Below, in pieces: positions 18,263 through 27,735 of a DNA stretch of 64,000 nucleotides. Each line of letters starts with the position of its first letter. The first letter of the stretch is position 1. The position numbers and the translations under genes were made by a program. The notes under the pieces were generated by a model. That model had not been told where the DNA came from. It did not search any database and saw only the letters and a program-made list of their open reading frames with translations. The stretch covers positions 38,835 through 102,834 of the forward strand of contig NZ_JAMYDU010000019.1 of assembly GCF_024138395.1 (NCBI RefSeq), given 5' to 3'. This DNA is from Pseudomonas mandelii. Lineage in GTDB: Bacteria; Pseudomonadota; Gammaproteobacteria; Pseudomonadales; Pseudomonadaceae.

Positions 18263-18841
18263 TCAGTCCGGAATTGCATCGGGGACTGGCCGAGGCGCAG
18301 GGGCGGTCAGCGAGGTGATCTTGATCAGCAGGCCCAGGTGGCCGTTGTCGAGGAAGTTCAGCTGACCGTTCTTGGTGTGGCTTTCCTGCTTCAGGCGTTC
18401 GCTGGCGGTGACCAGACCGTTGGCATCGATCTGGTTAACCCAGAAGTCGGCGTCGACGTCGGTGAAGCGCCCGAGTTTCAGGCTCAGTGTGCCCTCGATC
18501 GGGAACTGGCCAAACTGTTCGTTGCCCTCGCTGATCGCCACTTTGCTGGCTTCTTCCCCCAGGTTCTGTTGCCAGGCTTTGTGCAGCAATACCGTGTAGT
18601 TGTTGCTGGTGCTGAGTTTTTCCACTTCAGCATTCAGGCTGGGTGTGCGAAAGCTGTCGGGGCTGATGCGTTGAGCGCCGGCATCCCAATCTTCGGGCGC
18701 GGCGCGGCTGACGATGGCGGGCACAGCGTTTTGCCGCACCAGAATCATTTCAACCTGATACAGATCATCAGCAAACGCCGTGGGGGCGAGCAGCGTGGTG
18801 ATTAACATCGTCAACAAGGTCAGTGAGCGAAACAGGCGCAT
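18263..18841 (-). CDS. CsiV-like periplasmic peptidoglycan-binding family protein
   Basis: A 192-residue exported protein. The signal peptide is MRLFRSLTLLTMLITTLLA with cleavage expected after AFA. The mature part begins DDLYQVEMILVRQ and ends in a Pro-rich tail. The domain layout (YxVExxLxxR start, then a LxxAW..LL repeat-like region) fits the CsiV family; in Vibrio CsiV binds peptidoglycan and supports the synthase LpoA/PBP1A. It lies between mfd and the helicase with 10-11 base gaps. The family assignment comes from memory of the pattern and gene neighbourhood. Confidence 0.75.
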   Translation of the reverse strand: MRLFRSLTLLTMLITTLLAPTAFADDLYQVEMILVRQNAVPAIVSRAAPEDWDAGAQRISPDSFRTPSLNAEVEKLSTSNNYTVLLHKAWQQNLGEEASKVAISEGNEQFGQFPIEGTLSLKLGRFTDVDADFWVNQIDANGLVTASERLKQESHTKNGQLNFLDNGHLGLLIKITSLTAPAPRPVPDAIPD

Positions 18842-18851
18842 GCGGCGTCCT

Positions 18852-21800
18852 TCAAGCAGTGGTCGGAATGAGGCGCTCGAATAGCGCCTCTACAGTGTTA
18901 AAGCGCTCTTCCGGGCGCTCCATAGGCACCTGGAATTTGAACATCGTGGCGCCTTCGAATTTGTAGCGTTTGGGCTGGCTCTGAATCAATTTGATCAGTG
19001 TCAGCGGATCGACCGGGGTCTGCGCCGCGAACTCGATACGACCGCCTTGCGGACCGCCGTCGACTTTCTTGATGCCCAGTTGTTCGGCCTGCAATTTCAG
19101 CGCCGTGATCCGCACCAGGTTCTTGGTCGGCTCCGGCAGCAGACCGAAACGGTCGATCATCTCCACTTGCAGGTCCTTGAGGCCTTCCTCATCGGTGGCC
19201 GAGGCAATGCGTTTGTAGAGAATCAGTCGAGCATGCACATCCGGCAGATAGTCCTCGGGAATCAACGCCGGTACACGCAGATTGACTTCGGGACCACCGC
19301 CCAACGGTTGATCAAGGTTCGGCTGTTCGCCCTTGCGGATCGACTTCACCGCGCGCTCGAGCATTTCCATATACAGCGTGAAACCGACGGCCTGGATCTG
19401 CCCGCTCTGGCCATCGCCCAGCAGTTCACCAGCGCCACGGATTTCCAGGTCGTTGGTCGCGAGCACGAAGCCCGCGCCGAGGTCCTGGGTATTGGCGATC
19501 GCTTCCAGGCGCTTTTCCGCGTCGGGAGTGATTTGCTGGCGCGGCGGTGTCAGCAGGTAAGCATACGCCTGGTGGTGACTGCGCCCGACGCGACCACGCA
19601 ATTGGTGCAGCTGCGCCAGGCCGAACTTGTCGGCACGCTCGATGATGATGGTGTTGGCGCTCGGCACGTCGATGCCGGTCTCGATGATGGTCGAGGCGAT
19701 CAGCACGTTGAAGCGCTTGTGGTAGAAGTCGCTCATCACTTGTTCGAGATCGCGTTCACGCATCTGTCCGTGGCCAATGCCAATCCGTGCTTCCGGCACC
19801 AGTTCAGCGAGGTCGGCGGCGCATTTCTCGATGGTCTTCACGTCGTTGTGCAGGTAGTAGACCTGCCCGCCACGCAGCAACTCACGCAGCAGGGCCTCTT
19901 TGACCGTGCTCTTGTTCTGCTCCATGACGAAGGTACGCACCGACAGGCGACGGGCCGGTGGCGTGGCGATGATCGACAGGTCACGCATGCCCGACACCGC
20001 CATGTTCAGCGTGCGCGGAATTGGCGTAGCGGTCAGCGTCAGGATGTCGACTTCGCTGCGCAGTGCTTTGAGCTGTTCTTTCTGACGGACACCGAAACGG
20101 TGCTCTTCGTCGATGATCACCAGCCCGAGGTTTTTGATTTTGACGTCATCTTGCAGCAGCTTGTGCGTGCCGATGACGATGTCGATCTTGCCTTCGGCCA
20201 GGTCCGCGACCGCGGCGTTCACTTCCTTGGTCGACTTGAAGCGGCTCATCACTTCCACGCTCACCGGCCAGTCGGCGAAGCGGTCGCGGAAGCTGTTGTA
20301 GTGTTGCTGGGCGAGCAGGGTGGTCGGCACCAGAATCGCCACCTGACGACCGCCATGCACGGCAATGAACGCCGCGCGCATCGCCACTTCGGTCTTGCCG
20401 AAACCGACGTCGCCGCAGACCAGACGATCCATCGGTTTTGGCGCGAGCATGTCGGCGCGCACCGCTTCGATGGTGGTCTGCTGGTCCGGGGTTTCTTCGA
20501 ACGGGAATCCGGCGCTGAAGGTCGCGTAATCGGCTTTCGGATCGGCAAAGGCATAACCCTCGCGAGCGGCGCGGCGGGCATAGATGTCGAGCAACTCGGC
20601 GGCCACGTCGCGCACCTGTTCGGCGGCTTTGCGCTTGGCTTTCTGCCAGGTCTCGGAGCCGAGGCGGTGCAGCGGCGCCAGGGCATCGTCGCTGCCGGTG
20701 TAACGGGCAATCAAATGCAGGTTGGCTACCGGGACGTACAGCTTGGCGTTCTCGGCATATTCAAGGGTCAGGAACTCGGCGGCTTGATTGTCGATTTCCA
20801 GAATCGTCAGCCCCAGATAGCGGCCGACACCATGATCGATGTGCACCACCGGCGCGCCTTCGCGCAGCTCGGTGAGGTTTTTGATCACGGCATCGTTGTT
20901 GGCGTCGGCGCGTTTCTCGCGACGACGGCGCTGCATTACGCGCTGCCCGAACAACGGGCTTTCGGCGACCAGGGCCAGGGCTGGATCGTCCAGCAACAGA
21001 CCTTCGTCGAGCGGTGCAATGGTGATCGCCAAGCGCTCCTTGCTCGCAACGAAGTCTGGCCAGCTGTCGACGGTTTTTGGTCGCAGCTTCAAGCGTTCCA
21101 GCAATTCCAGCAGCACTTCACGACGGCCCGCGGACTCGGCGGTAAACAGCACGCGGCCAGGGAATTCGTCGAGGAAACCGGCCAGCGCCGCCAGCGGCTG
21201 AGAGGCCTTGGCTTCGATGGCCAGATTCGGCAGCGGCTGAGCCGGGAAGCGTTCGCGGCCGACACCGGTTTCCACGTCCTGTTGACTGGCAACTACACGA
21301 GGCCAGCTCTTTAGGCGGGCAAAGCAATCTTCCACAGGCAAGAACAGCTCGGCCGGTGGCAATAAAGGACGGGATGGATCGACGCGGCGCTCTTCGTAAC
21401 GATTGCGCACGTCATTCCAGAAATTTTCCGCGGCCTGTTCGATACCCGGCAAAGAGAACACTTGTGTGTCCTGGGGCAGATAGTCGAACAGGGTGGAGGT
21501 TTCGTCGAAGAACAGCGGCAAGTAGTACTCGATACCCGCCGGTGTAATCCCGCTGCTCAAATCCTGAAAGATCGGGCAGCGACGGAAATCGACATCGAAG
21601 CGCTCGCGAAAGCGCGCCTTGAAACGGGTGACCGCATCCTTTTGCAGCGGGAATTCCCGCGCCGGCAGCAGGCGAACAGTGTCCACCTTGTCGATGGAGC
21701 GCTGGTTTTCCGGATCGAAGGTACGCAGGGTTTCGATTTCGTCGTCGAACAGATCGATGCGGAAGGGCAGTTTGCTGCCCATCGGGAACAGATCGATCAA

Positions 21801-22301
21801 CGAGCCGCGTACGGTGAATTCGCCATGCTCATAGACGGTATCGACGTAACGATAGCCGCTGGCCTCAAGCCGGCTGCGCATTTGCTCGACATCAAGCTTC
21901 TGGCCGACGTCCAGCACCAGGCTGCTGCCGAGCAGAAACTTGGTCGGCGCCAAACGGTGCAGAGCCGTGGTGATCGGCACCACCAGAATCCCATGCTCCA
22001 GCTCCGGCAACCGATACAGGCTGGCGATGCGCTGAGAGATGATGTCCTGGTGTGGCGAGAACAGGTCGTAGGGCAGGGTTTCCCAGTCGGGGAAATGCAG
22101 GACAGGCAAATCCGGGGCGAAGAAACTCAGCTCCTGTTCCAGCCGTTCGGCACTCTGGCTGTCGGCGGTCAGTAGCAGGGTAAAGCGCTTGGCAGCGCTG
22201 GCGGCCTCGGCAATGGCCAGGCTCAGGGCAGCACCGGGCAAGTTGCCCCAGTGCTGTTTACCTGCCGCGGCAGGGAGAAGCGGTAGACGCAGAACGGGCA
22301 C
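18852..22301 (-). CDS. mfd: Transcription-repair coupling factor Mfd
   Basis: A full-length (1,149 residues) ATP-dependent translocase that removes RNA polymerase stalled at lesions and recruits UvrA. The UvrB-homology region is N-terminal. The polymerase-interacting domain contains VHIDHGVGRYLGLTI (about 480-500). The RecG-like translocase has Walker A GDVGFGKTEVAMRAAF and the DEEH box DEEHRFGVRQKEQ, with QLRGRVGRSHHQAYAY later. It is the first gene of a likely operon with the csiV-like gene and a SNF2 helicase. It is divergent from gap across 369 bases. Confidence 0.98.
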   Translation of the reverse strand: MPVLRLPLLPAAAGKQHWGNLPGAALSLAIAEAASAAKRFTLLLTADSQSAERLEQELSFFAPDLPVLHFPDWETLPYDLFSPHQDIISQRIASLYRLPELEHGILVVPITTALHRLAPTKFLLGSSLVLDVGQKLDVEQMRSRLEASGYRYVDTVYEHGEFTVRGSLIDLFPMGSKLPFRIDLFDDEIETLRTFDPENQRSIDKVDTVRLLPAREFPLQKDAVTRFKARFRERFDVDFRRCPIFQDLSSGITPAGIEYYLPLFFDETSTLFDYLPQDTQVFSLPGIEQAAENFWNDVRNRYEERRVDPSRPLLPPAELFLPVEDCFARLKSWPRVVASQQDVETGVGRERFPAQPLPNLAIEAKASQPLAALAGFLDEFPGRVLFTAESAGRREVLLELLERLKLRPKTVDSWPDFVASKERLAITIAPLDEGLLLDDPALALVAESPLFGQRVMQRRRREKRADANNDAVIKNLTELREGAPVVHIDHGVGRYLGLTILEIDNQAAEFLTLEYAENAKLYVPVANLHLIARYTGSDDALAPLHRLGSETWQKAKRKAAEQVRDVAAELLDIYARRAAREGYAFADPKADYATFSAGFPFEETPDQQTTIEAVRADMLAPKPMDRLVCGDVGFGKTEVAMRAAFIAVHGGRQVAILVPTTLLAQQHYNSFRDRFADWPVSVEVMSRFKSTKEVNAAVADLAEGKIDIVIGTHKLLQDDVKIKNLGLVIIDEEHRFGVRQKEQLKALRSEVDILTLTATPIPRTLNMAVSGMRDLSIIATPPARRLSVRTFVMEQNKSTVKEALLRELLRGGQVYYLHNDVKTIEKCAADLAELVPEARIGIGHGQMRERDLEQVMSDFYHKRFNVLIASTIIETGIDVPSANTIIIERADKFGLAQLHQLRGRVGRSHHQAYAYLLTPPRQQITPDAEKRLEAIANTQDLGAGFVLATNDLEIRGAGELLGDGQSGQIQAVGFTLYMEMLERAVKSIRKGEQPNLDQPLGGGPEVNLRVPALIPEDYLPDVHARLILYKRIASATDEEGLKDLQVEMIDRFGLLPEPTKNLVRITALKLQAEQLGIKKVDGGPQGGRIEFAAQTPVDPLTLIKLIQSQPKRYKFEGATMFKFQVPMERPEERFNTVEALFERLIPTTA

Positions 22302-22670
22302 GGAAGGTTGAGCTCCAAGCGTTGCGACAAAGTCGACAATTGTAACGGCCTCAGGTGCCGGCTGTCAGTTGCAGACTGTGTCTATATGCACAGGTTGGGG
22401 AAAATGTAGTGGTAATGACAAAAACTGGCGGTTTGATACTGAAAATGTAGTGCCAAAACCGCTCAGTGTTACGGAGGGTTACGGACACGGCAGCGTTATC
22501 GTCGAAAAATTGACTGTGCTGAAAGCCCCGGTTTTACTGGGCTGGCGCAGGGCGTGATTTTTTTGAACAGGATTTTGTTACCGCCTGTGCGACAGGCGCG
22601 CATTGCTACGGGAGGCACTCGGCGGCATAATGTAGCCCCTTTTTTCTGCCCCTACATGTGGAAGGTTCCC
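22302..22670. promoter_or_regulatory. Divergent mfd-gap intergenic region with direct repeats
   Basis: A non-coding stretch between the two divergent genes. It holds two identical 11-base direct repeats AAAATGTAGTG at 22,401-22,411 and 22,442-22,452. TGTAGT resembles half-sites of RccR, the KDPG-responsive RpiR-family regulator known to control gap in P. fluorescens. No intact palindromic partner (ACTACA) is seen at the expected distance, so the link is tentative. Confidence 0.5.
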
Positions 22671-24119
22671 GTGACTCAGAAGCCCGACCAGTGTCTTGGT
22701 GAATGGATCGACCGTGAAGCACTCGCAGAAGCGATGATTCCGCTTATCGGTCAGCTCTACCGCAATAACAACGTGGTGAGCTCGATCTATGGCCGCAGCC
22801 TGATCAATCGTTCAGTCATCGCGATTCTCAAAGCTCACCGCTTTGCTCGCCATCGCCAATCCGATGCCAGCGAATTGTCCGTCCACGAAACATTCCCGCT
22901 GCTCAAAGCAATGAGCGAGCTCAAGCTCGGCGCCGCTTCGGTAGACCTGGGCAAGTTGGCCGTCAAGTTCAAGGCCGAAGGCAATGGCCGCAGCGCCGAA
23001 GAGTTCGTCCGTGACGAACTGGCTGATGTGGTCGGCAAGCAAAATGGTTCCGGTCGCACAGGCACCGACGTTGTTCTGTACGGCTTCGGTCGTATCGGCC
23101 GTCTGCTGGCGCGCATCCTGATCGAGAAAACCGGTGGTGGCGACGGCCTGCGTCTGCGCGCCATCGTGGTCCGCAAGGGCGCCGAGAACGATCTGGTCAA
23201 ACGTGCCAGCCTGTTGCGTCGTGATTCGGTACACGGTCCATTCGATGGCACCATCACTATCGATGAAGCCAACAACACCATCACCGCCAACGGCAACCTG
23301 ATCCAGGTTATCTACGCGAAGAACCCTACCGAAGTGGACTACACCCAGTACGGCATCAAAGATGCGCTGCTGGTGGACAACACCGGTGTATGGCGTGACG
23401 CCGATGGTCTGGGCCAGCACCTGGCATGCCCGGGTATCGACCGCGTTGTTCTGACCGCGCCTGGCAAAGGCAAGCTGAAGAACATCGTTCACGGCATCAA
23501 CCACGGTGAAATCACCGCTGACGACAAGATCGTGTCCGCCGCTTCCTGCACCACCAACGCCATCGTGCCGGTGCTGAAGGCTGTGAATGACAAGTTCGGC
23601 ATCATCAACGGTCACGTCGAAACGGTTCACTCGTACACCAACGACCAGAACCTGATCGACAACTTCCACAAGGGTGATCGCCGTGGCCGTAGCGCCGCGT
23701 TGAACATGGTCATCACCGAGACTGGTGCTGCCACCGCTGCCGCCAAGGCGCTGCCTGAGCTGGCCGGCAAGCTGACCGGTAACGCGATCCGTGTTCCGAC
23801 ACCGAACGTGTCGATGGCCATTCTCAACCTGAACCTTGAGAAAGCCGCCACCCGTGAAGAGATGAACGAGTACCTGCGCTACATGGCGCTGCACTCCGAT
23901 CTGCACAAGCAAATCGACTACGTCAATTCGCAGGAAGTGGTTTCCACCGACTTCGTTGGCTCGCGCCACGCAGGCGTGGTGGACGCTGAAGCGACCATCG
24001 TTCAGGACAACCGCGTTGTTCTGTACGTTTGGTACGACAACGAGTTCGGTTACAGCTGCCAGGTAGTTCGCGTGATGGAAGACATGGCCGGTGTAAACCC
24101 GCCAGCATTCCCGCGCTAA
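22671..24119 (+). CDS. gap: Glyceraldehyde-3-phosphate dehydrogenase, extended form
   Basis: Interconverts glyceraldehyde-3-phosphate and 1,3-bisphosphoglycerate. At 482 residues it is about 150 longer than the classic enzyme because of an N-terminal helical extension (about 1-125) before the Rossmann motif VVLYGFGRIGRLLARIL. The catalytic Cys is in SAASCTTNAIVPVLK (Cys293), and the C-terminal WYDNEFGYS is intact. The GTG at 22,671 is chosen over an ATG at 22,656 because ggaagg lies 5 bases before it. This extended type in pseudomonads is thought to act in gluconeogenesis. A terminator follows. Confidence 0.95.
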   Translation: MTQKPDQCLGEWIDREALAEAMIPLIGQLYRNNNVVSSIYGRSLINRSVIAILKAHRFARHRQSDASELSVHETFPLLKAMSELKLGAASVDLGKLAVKFKAEGNGRSAEEFVRDELADVVGKQNGSGRTGTDVVLYGFGRIGRLLARILIEKTGGGDGLRLRAIVVRKGAENDLVKRASLLRRDSVHGPFDGTITIDEANNTITANGNLIQVIYAKNPTEVDYTQYGIKDALLVDNTGVWRDADGLGQHLACPGIDRVVLTAPGKGKLKNIVHGINHGEITADDKIVSAASCTTNAIVPVLKAVNDKFGIINGHVETVHSYTNDQNLIDNFHKGDRRGRSAALNMVITETGAATAAAKALPELAGKLTGNAIRVPTPNVSMAILNLNLEKAATREEMNEYLRYMALHSDLHKQIDYVNSQEVVSTDFVGSRHAGVVDAEATIVQDNRVVLYVWYDNEFGYSCQVVRVMEDMAGVNPPAFPR

Positions 24120-24130
24120 GCCTTAGCCGC

Positions 24131-24170
24131 AAATAAAAACGCCCCGACTTTGTTCGGGGCGTTTTTATTT
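24131..24170 (+). terminator. Intrinsic terminator of gap
   Basis: AAATAAAAACGCCCCGA pairs with TCGGGGCGTTTTTATTT around the loop ctttgt. The A/T flanks make it usable in both directions. Confidence 0.93.
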
Positions 24171-24176
24171 GTGGAT

Positions 24177-24287
24177 GATCGTTCCCACGCTCTGCGTGGG
24201 AATGCCTCAACGGACGCTCTGCGTTCGGCTTTGGAAGGGACGCGGAGCGTCCCGGGCTGCATTCCCACGCAGAGCGTGGGAACGATC
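24177..24287. repeat. 111-bp palindromic repeat with TTCCCACGC arms
   Basis: The terminal arms gatcgttcccacgctctgcg (24,177-24,196, extending to about 24,204) and the matching reverse complement at 24,260-24,287 are nearly perfect. The interior has a second arm pair (acgctctgcgt and acgcggagcgt). It has no coding capacity. This element type is common in P. fluorescens genomes. It ends just before the apbE ribosome site. Confidence 0.9.
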
Positions 24288-24302
24288 CTCAGGGGGTGCA
24301 TA

Positions 24303-25355
24303 ATGGCCGGTCTTGGTGGTTTTTTGGGGATGCAGGATTTGTTGAGATGGCGGCTGTGCGGTCTCGTGGTTCTGATGGGTGCCTTATCCGGCTGCGACAA
24401 AGGCGCCTCCATGGAAAGTTTCGGCGGTCCGACCATGGGCAGCACCTATTCGATCAAGTACGTGCGTCTTGCAGGTCTTCCCCATCCGGCAGAAGTCCGC
24501 GTCCAGGTCGAAAGAATCCTCGCGGATGTCGATCAGCAAATGTCGACTTATCGCAGCGACTCGGACATCGAACGTTTCAATAATTTGCCCGCCAACCACT
24601 GTCAAAAAATGCCCGCACCGATCCTCGAATTGGTCCGCGTCGGCGAACAACTGTCTTCGCTAAGCGATGGTTCCTTCGACCTGACGGTGGAACCGCTGCT
24701 CAACCTCTGGGGATTCGGTCCGCAGGCGCGCGAGGAAAAAGTCCCGAGTGCCGAGGCGCTCGCCGAGGTGCGGCAACGCGTTGGCCACGGCCACCTGCGT
24801 ATCGAGGGTGATCGGTTGTGCAAGGACGCCGCGGTCGAGGTCGACTTCAACAGCATCGCCGCCGGTTACGCGGTCGACACGATTGCCGCCAGACTTGAAG
24901 CGCTGGGTATCCACAACTACCTCGCTGAAGCCACTGGAGAACTCAAGGCCGCCGGCAAAAAGCTCGATGGCTCACCTTGGCTCATCGCGTTAGAAGAACC
25001 TCGGGACGATCAGCAAGTCGCGCAAAAAATCATAGCCGTCGACGGCTACGGTGTGTCCACGTCCGGCGACTACCGCAATTATTTTCAACAAAACGGCCAG
25101 CGCTATTCCCACACCTTCGATGCCCGCACCGGAGCGCCGGTCCTACACACCCTGGCGTCAGTCACAGTCATTCATCCTTCAGCGTTAATGGCCGATGGCC
25201 TATCGACGCTGTTGCTGATTCTCGGTCCTGAACGGGGTTGGGACTATGCCGAAACCCATGACATTGGTGCATTCTTTGTGATTCGTGCCGATACAGGTTT
25301 CATCACACGCACCAATCAGGCTTTTGAGCGTCTCGTGGGTAAGAAAACCAAGTGA
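24303..25355 (+). CDS. apbE: FAD:protein FMN transferase ApbE (lipoprotein)
   Basis: Transfers FMN from FAD to Ser/Thr of exported flavoproteins such as Nqr/Rnf subunits. The 350-residue product has a lipoprotein signal (LCGLVVLMGALSGC). It then has the family motifs GGPTMGSTYSIKY, DVDQQMSTYRSDSDIERFN, LNLWGFGP, DFNSIAAGYAVD, STSGDYRNYF, HTFDARTG and ALMADGLSTLLLILG, the last including the metal/flavin binding segment. The ATG at 24,303 has a good site (aggggg) 8 bases before. A second ATG at 24,330 is possible and would give a more usual signal length. The upstream frame runs through a palindromic repeat and is not expected to be translated. Confidence 0.92.
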   Translation: MAGLGGFLGMQDLLRWRLCGLVVLMGALSGCDKGASMESFGGPTMGSTYSIKYVRLAGLPHPAEVRVQVERILADVDQQMSTYRSDSDIERFNNLPANHCQKMPAPILELVRVGEQLSSLSDGSFDLTVEPLLNLWGFGPQAREEKVPSAEALAEVRQRVGHGHLRIEGDRLCKDAAVEVDFNSIAAGYAVDTIAARLEALGIHNYLAEATGELKAAGKKLDGSPWLIALEEPRDDQQVAQKIIAVDGYGVSTSGDYRNYFQQNGQRYSHTFDARTGAPVLHTLASVTVIHPSALMADGLSTLLLILGPERGWDYAETHDIGAFFVIRADTGFITRTNQAFERLVGKKTK

Positions 25356-25562
25356 TTACGGCTTAAAAAAGCATTTTTGATGGCGTTGTAGTGCAGGCAA
25401 AACTAGCCTACGACGCGACCAAGGGTTAATGTGCCCGGCGTTGACGCTTCTATAGACTGTGTCCGGGTTCTGCACTGGCCCCAAATTGTTCCTTCACGCC
25501 GCAGATCGGCGTGATTTAGCCGCAGGTGCCGAGGGCGCCGCGGCCTGTTCTGAGGAGTATGC

Positions 25563-26957
25563 ATGGCTGTCTACAACTACGACGTGGTGGTGTTGGGTTC
25601 TGGCCCGGCGGGAGAAGGTGCGGCAATGAATGCCGCCAAAGCAGGGCGCAAGGTGGCGATGGTCGATAGTCGTCGCCAGGTCGGCGGCAACTGCACCCAC
25701 CTGGGCACCATCCCGTCCAAGGCCTTGCGTCACTCGGTCCGGCAGATCATGCAGTTCAACACCAACCCGATGTTCCGGGCGATTGGTGAGCCGCGCTGGT
25801 TTTCGTTCCCGGACGTTTTGAAAAGCGCCGAAAAAGTCATCTCCAAACAAGTCGCCTCGCGTACCGGCTACTACGCCCGTAACCGCGTCGACGTGTTCTT
25901 CGGCACCGGCAGCTTCGCCGACGAGCAAACCATCGAAGTGGTCTGCGCCAACGGCGTGGTTGAAAAACTGGTGGCCAAGCACATCATCATCGCCACCGGT
26001 TCGCGCCCGTATCGCCCGGCGGACATCGATTTCCATCACCCGCGTATCTACGATAGCGACACTATCCTCAGCCTCGGCCACACCCCGCGCAAACTCATCG
26101 TTTACGGCGCTGGCGTGATTGGTTGCGAATACGCCTCGATCTTCAGTGGTCTGGGTGTGCTGGTCGAACTGGTGGATAACCGCGGTCAATTGCTGAGCTT
26201 CCTCGACTCGGAAATTTCCCAGGCGCTGAGCTATCACTTCAGCAACAACAACATCACGGTTCGCCACAACGAAGACTACGACCGCGTCGAAGGCGTGGAT
26301 AACGGCGTGATCCTGCACCTGAAGTCCGGCAAGAAGATCAAGGCTGATGCCTTGCTCTGGTGCAACGGCCGTACCGGCAACACCGATCAGTTGGGCCTGG
26401 AAAACATCGGCGTGAAGGTCAACAGCCGTGGCCAGATCGAAGTCGACGAGGCCTATCGCACCTGCGTACCGAACATCTACGGTGCCGGTGACGTGATCGG
26501 CTGGCCGAGCCTGGCCAGTGCCGCCCACGACCAAGGTCGTTCAGCGGCTGGCAGCATCGTCGATAACAACAGCTGGCGCTTCGTCAACGACGTGCCGACC
26601 GGTATCTACACCATTCCGGAGATCAGCTCGATCGGCAAGAACGAGCAAGAGCTGACGCAGGCCAAGGTGCCGTACGAAGTCGGCAAGGCATTCTTCAAGA
26701 GCATGGCGCGGGCGCAGATCGCCGGCGAGCCGCAAGGCATGCTGAAGATCCTGTTCCACCGCGAGACGCTGGAAGTGCTGGGCGTTCACTGCTTCGGTTA
26801 TCAGGCGTCGGAGATCGTGCACATCGGTCAGGCGATCATGAGTCAGCCGGGCGAACTAAACACCCTGAAGTACTTCGTCAACACCACGTTCAACTACCCG
26901 ACCATGGCTGAAGCCTATCGGGTAGCGGCGTACGATGGCCTCAACCGGCTTTTTTGA
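25563..26957 (+). CDS. sthA: Soluble pyridine nucleotide transhydrogenase SthA
   Basis: A flavoprotein that moves reducing equivalents between NADPH and NAD+, here 464 residues as usual. The FAD-binding GSGPAGEGAAMNAAKAG is at about 12-28. The region equivalent to the redox disulfide reads GGNCTHLGTIPSKALR, with Cys44 kept and the second Cys replaced by Thr49, which marks SthA rather than a disulfide reductase. The NAD(P) motif is GAGVIGCEYASIFSGLG, and the second FAD motif IYGAGDVIGWPSLASAA. tgaggagtatgc precedes the ATG. Confidence 0.97.
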   Translation: MAVYNYDVVVLGSGPAGEGAAMNAAKAGRKVAMVDSRRQVGGNCTHLGTIPSKALRHSVRQIMQFNTNPMFRAIGEPRWFSFPDVLKSAEKVISKQVASRTGYYARNRVDVFFGTGSFADEQTIEVVCANGVVEKLVAKHIIIATGSRPYRPADIDFHHPRIYDSDTILSLGHTPRKLIVYGAGVIGCEYASIFSGLGVLVELVDNRGQLLSFLDSEISQALSYHFSNNNITVRHNEDYDRVEGVDNGVILHLKSGKKIKADALLWCNGRTGNTDQLGLENIGVKVNSRGQIEVDEAYRTCVPNIYGAGDVIGWPSLASAAHDQGRSAAGSIVDNNSWRFVNDVPTGIYTIPEISSIGKNEQELTQAKVPYEVGKAFFKSMARAQIAGEPQGMLKILFHRETLEVLGVHCFGYQASEIVHIGQAIMSQPGELNTLKYFVNTTFNYPTMAEAYRVAAYDGLNRLF

Positions 26958-26999
26958 GCGGCTCCGGCCGGTGGCCTGAGCCGGCCGGGGAGACCGATT

Positions 27000-27722
27000 T
27001 CAGCAATTCTCGAGCGTGGCAGTGGCCAAACCGGGAAAGTCTGTAATCAGGCTGTCAACGCCGAAGTCGGCGAGTCTGCGCATCAGCGCGGGCTCGTTGA
27101 CTGTCCATACCGACACATGCAGCCCCTGACGCTGCGCCTTCTGCAGGCGTTCCGGCGTACACAGGGTCCAGTTCAGCGCCAGAATCTCACAGCCATAGTT
27201 TTGCGCGACCTTCAGCGGGTCGAGCCACGCATATTCGGCCACCAATCCGCGAGACACGTCCGGCACCAAGTCCAGCGCGGCTTTCAATACTTCGCGTGAA
27301 CTCGACGTAATCGTGATCTTGTCCCGCATGCCAAAACGCTGAGCCATTTCGCGAATCGCCAGCACGGTGGTCGCGGCACGGGTGCGTGAAGCGCTTTTGA
27401 CTTCCAGTTGCCAGTGCTCGAAATCACATTGCTCGAACAATTCTTCAAGCGTTGGAATCGGGCAGGGTTTGATCCAGCCCGGGCCACCCTTGCGCGCGTC
27501 GTAGGTCACCAACTCCGCGGCGGTATGCTCGACGACTTTGCCGCGGCGGTCGGTGGTGCGTTTGAGGGTCGGGTCGTGAATCACCATCAACTCGCCGTCC
27601 CTGGACAGGTGCAAGTCCAGTTCGCAGCGGCGTACGCCGTGCTTGAGGCATTCCTGAAAGCTGGTCAGGGTGTTTTCCGGTGCTTCGCCCTTGGCGCCGC
27701 GATGGCCGTAGATGAGAGTCAC
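27000..27722 (-). CDS. Glycerophosphodiester phosphodiesterase
   Basis: Hydrolyses glycerophosphodiesters from phospholipid turnover to glycerol-3-phosphate and an alcohol. The 240-residue protein has no signal peptide, so it resembles cytoplasmic UgpQ. The GDPD motifs are GHRGAKGEAPENTLTSF, ELDLHLSRDGELMVIHDPTLKRTTD and WTVNEPALMRRLADFGVDSLITDFP. It converges with sthA. A PilZ gene lies immediately upstream on the same strand (13 bases), so the two are probably co-transcribed. Confidence 0.93.
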   Translation of the reverse strand: MTLIYGHRGAKGEAPENTLTSFQECLKHGVRRCELDLHLSRDGELMVIHDPTLKRTTDRRGKVVEHTAAELVTYDARKGGPGWIKPCPIPTLEELFEQCDFEHWQLEVKSASRTRAATTVLAIREMAQRFGMRDKITITSSSREVLKAALDLVPDVSRGLVAEYAWLDPLKVAQNYGCEILALNWTLCTPERLQKAQRQGLHVSVWTVNEPALMRRLADFGVDSLITDFPGLATATLENC

Positions 27723-27735
27723 GGTTCTTCCTTAA

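Noticed and set aside
19047..21314. 755-codon plus-strand frame opposite mfd
   Set aside because: Antisense artefact of the complete mfd gene.
22369..22557. 62-codon frame in the mfd-gap gap
   Set aside because: No ribosome site, odd composition, and it covers the likely operator repeats.
22554..22670. N-terminal extension of gap
   Set aside because: The frame is open, but the family start and the ribosome site both support the GTG at 22,671.
25356..25562. Possible terminator or small RNA before sthA
   Set aside because: A short ttaaaaaagcatttttgatg stretch was seen, but no stem of useful length could be drawn.
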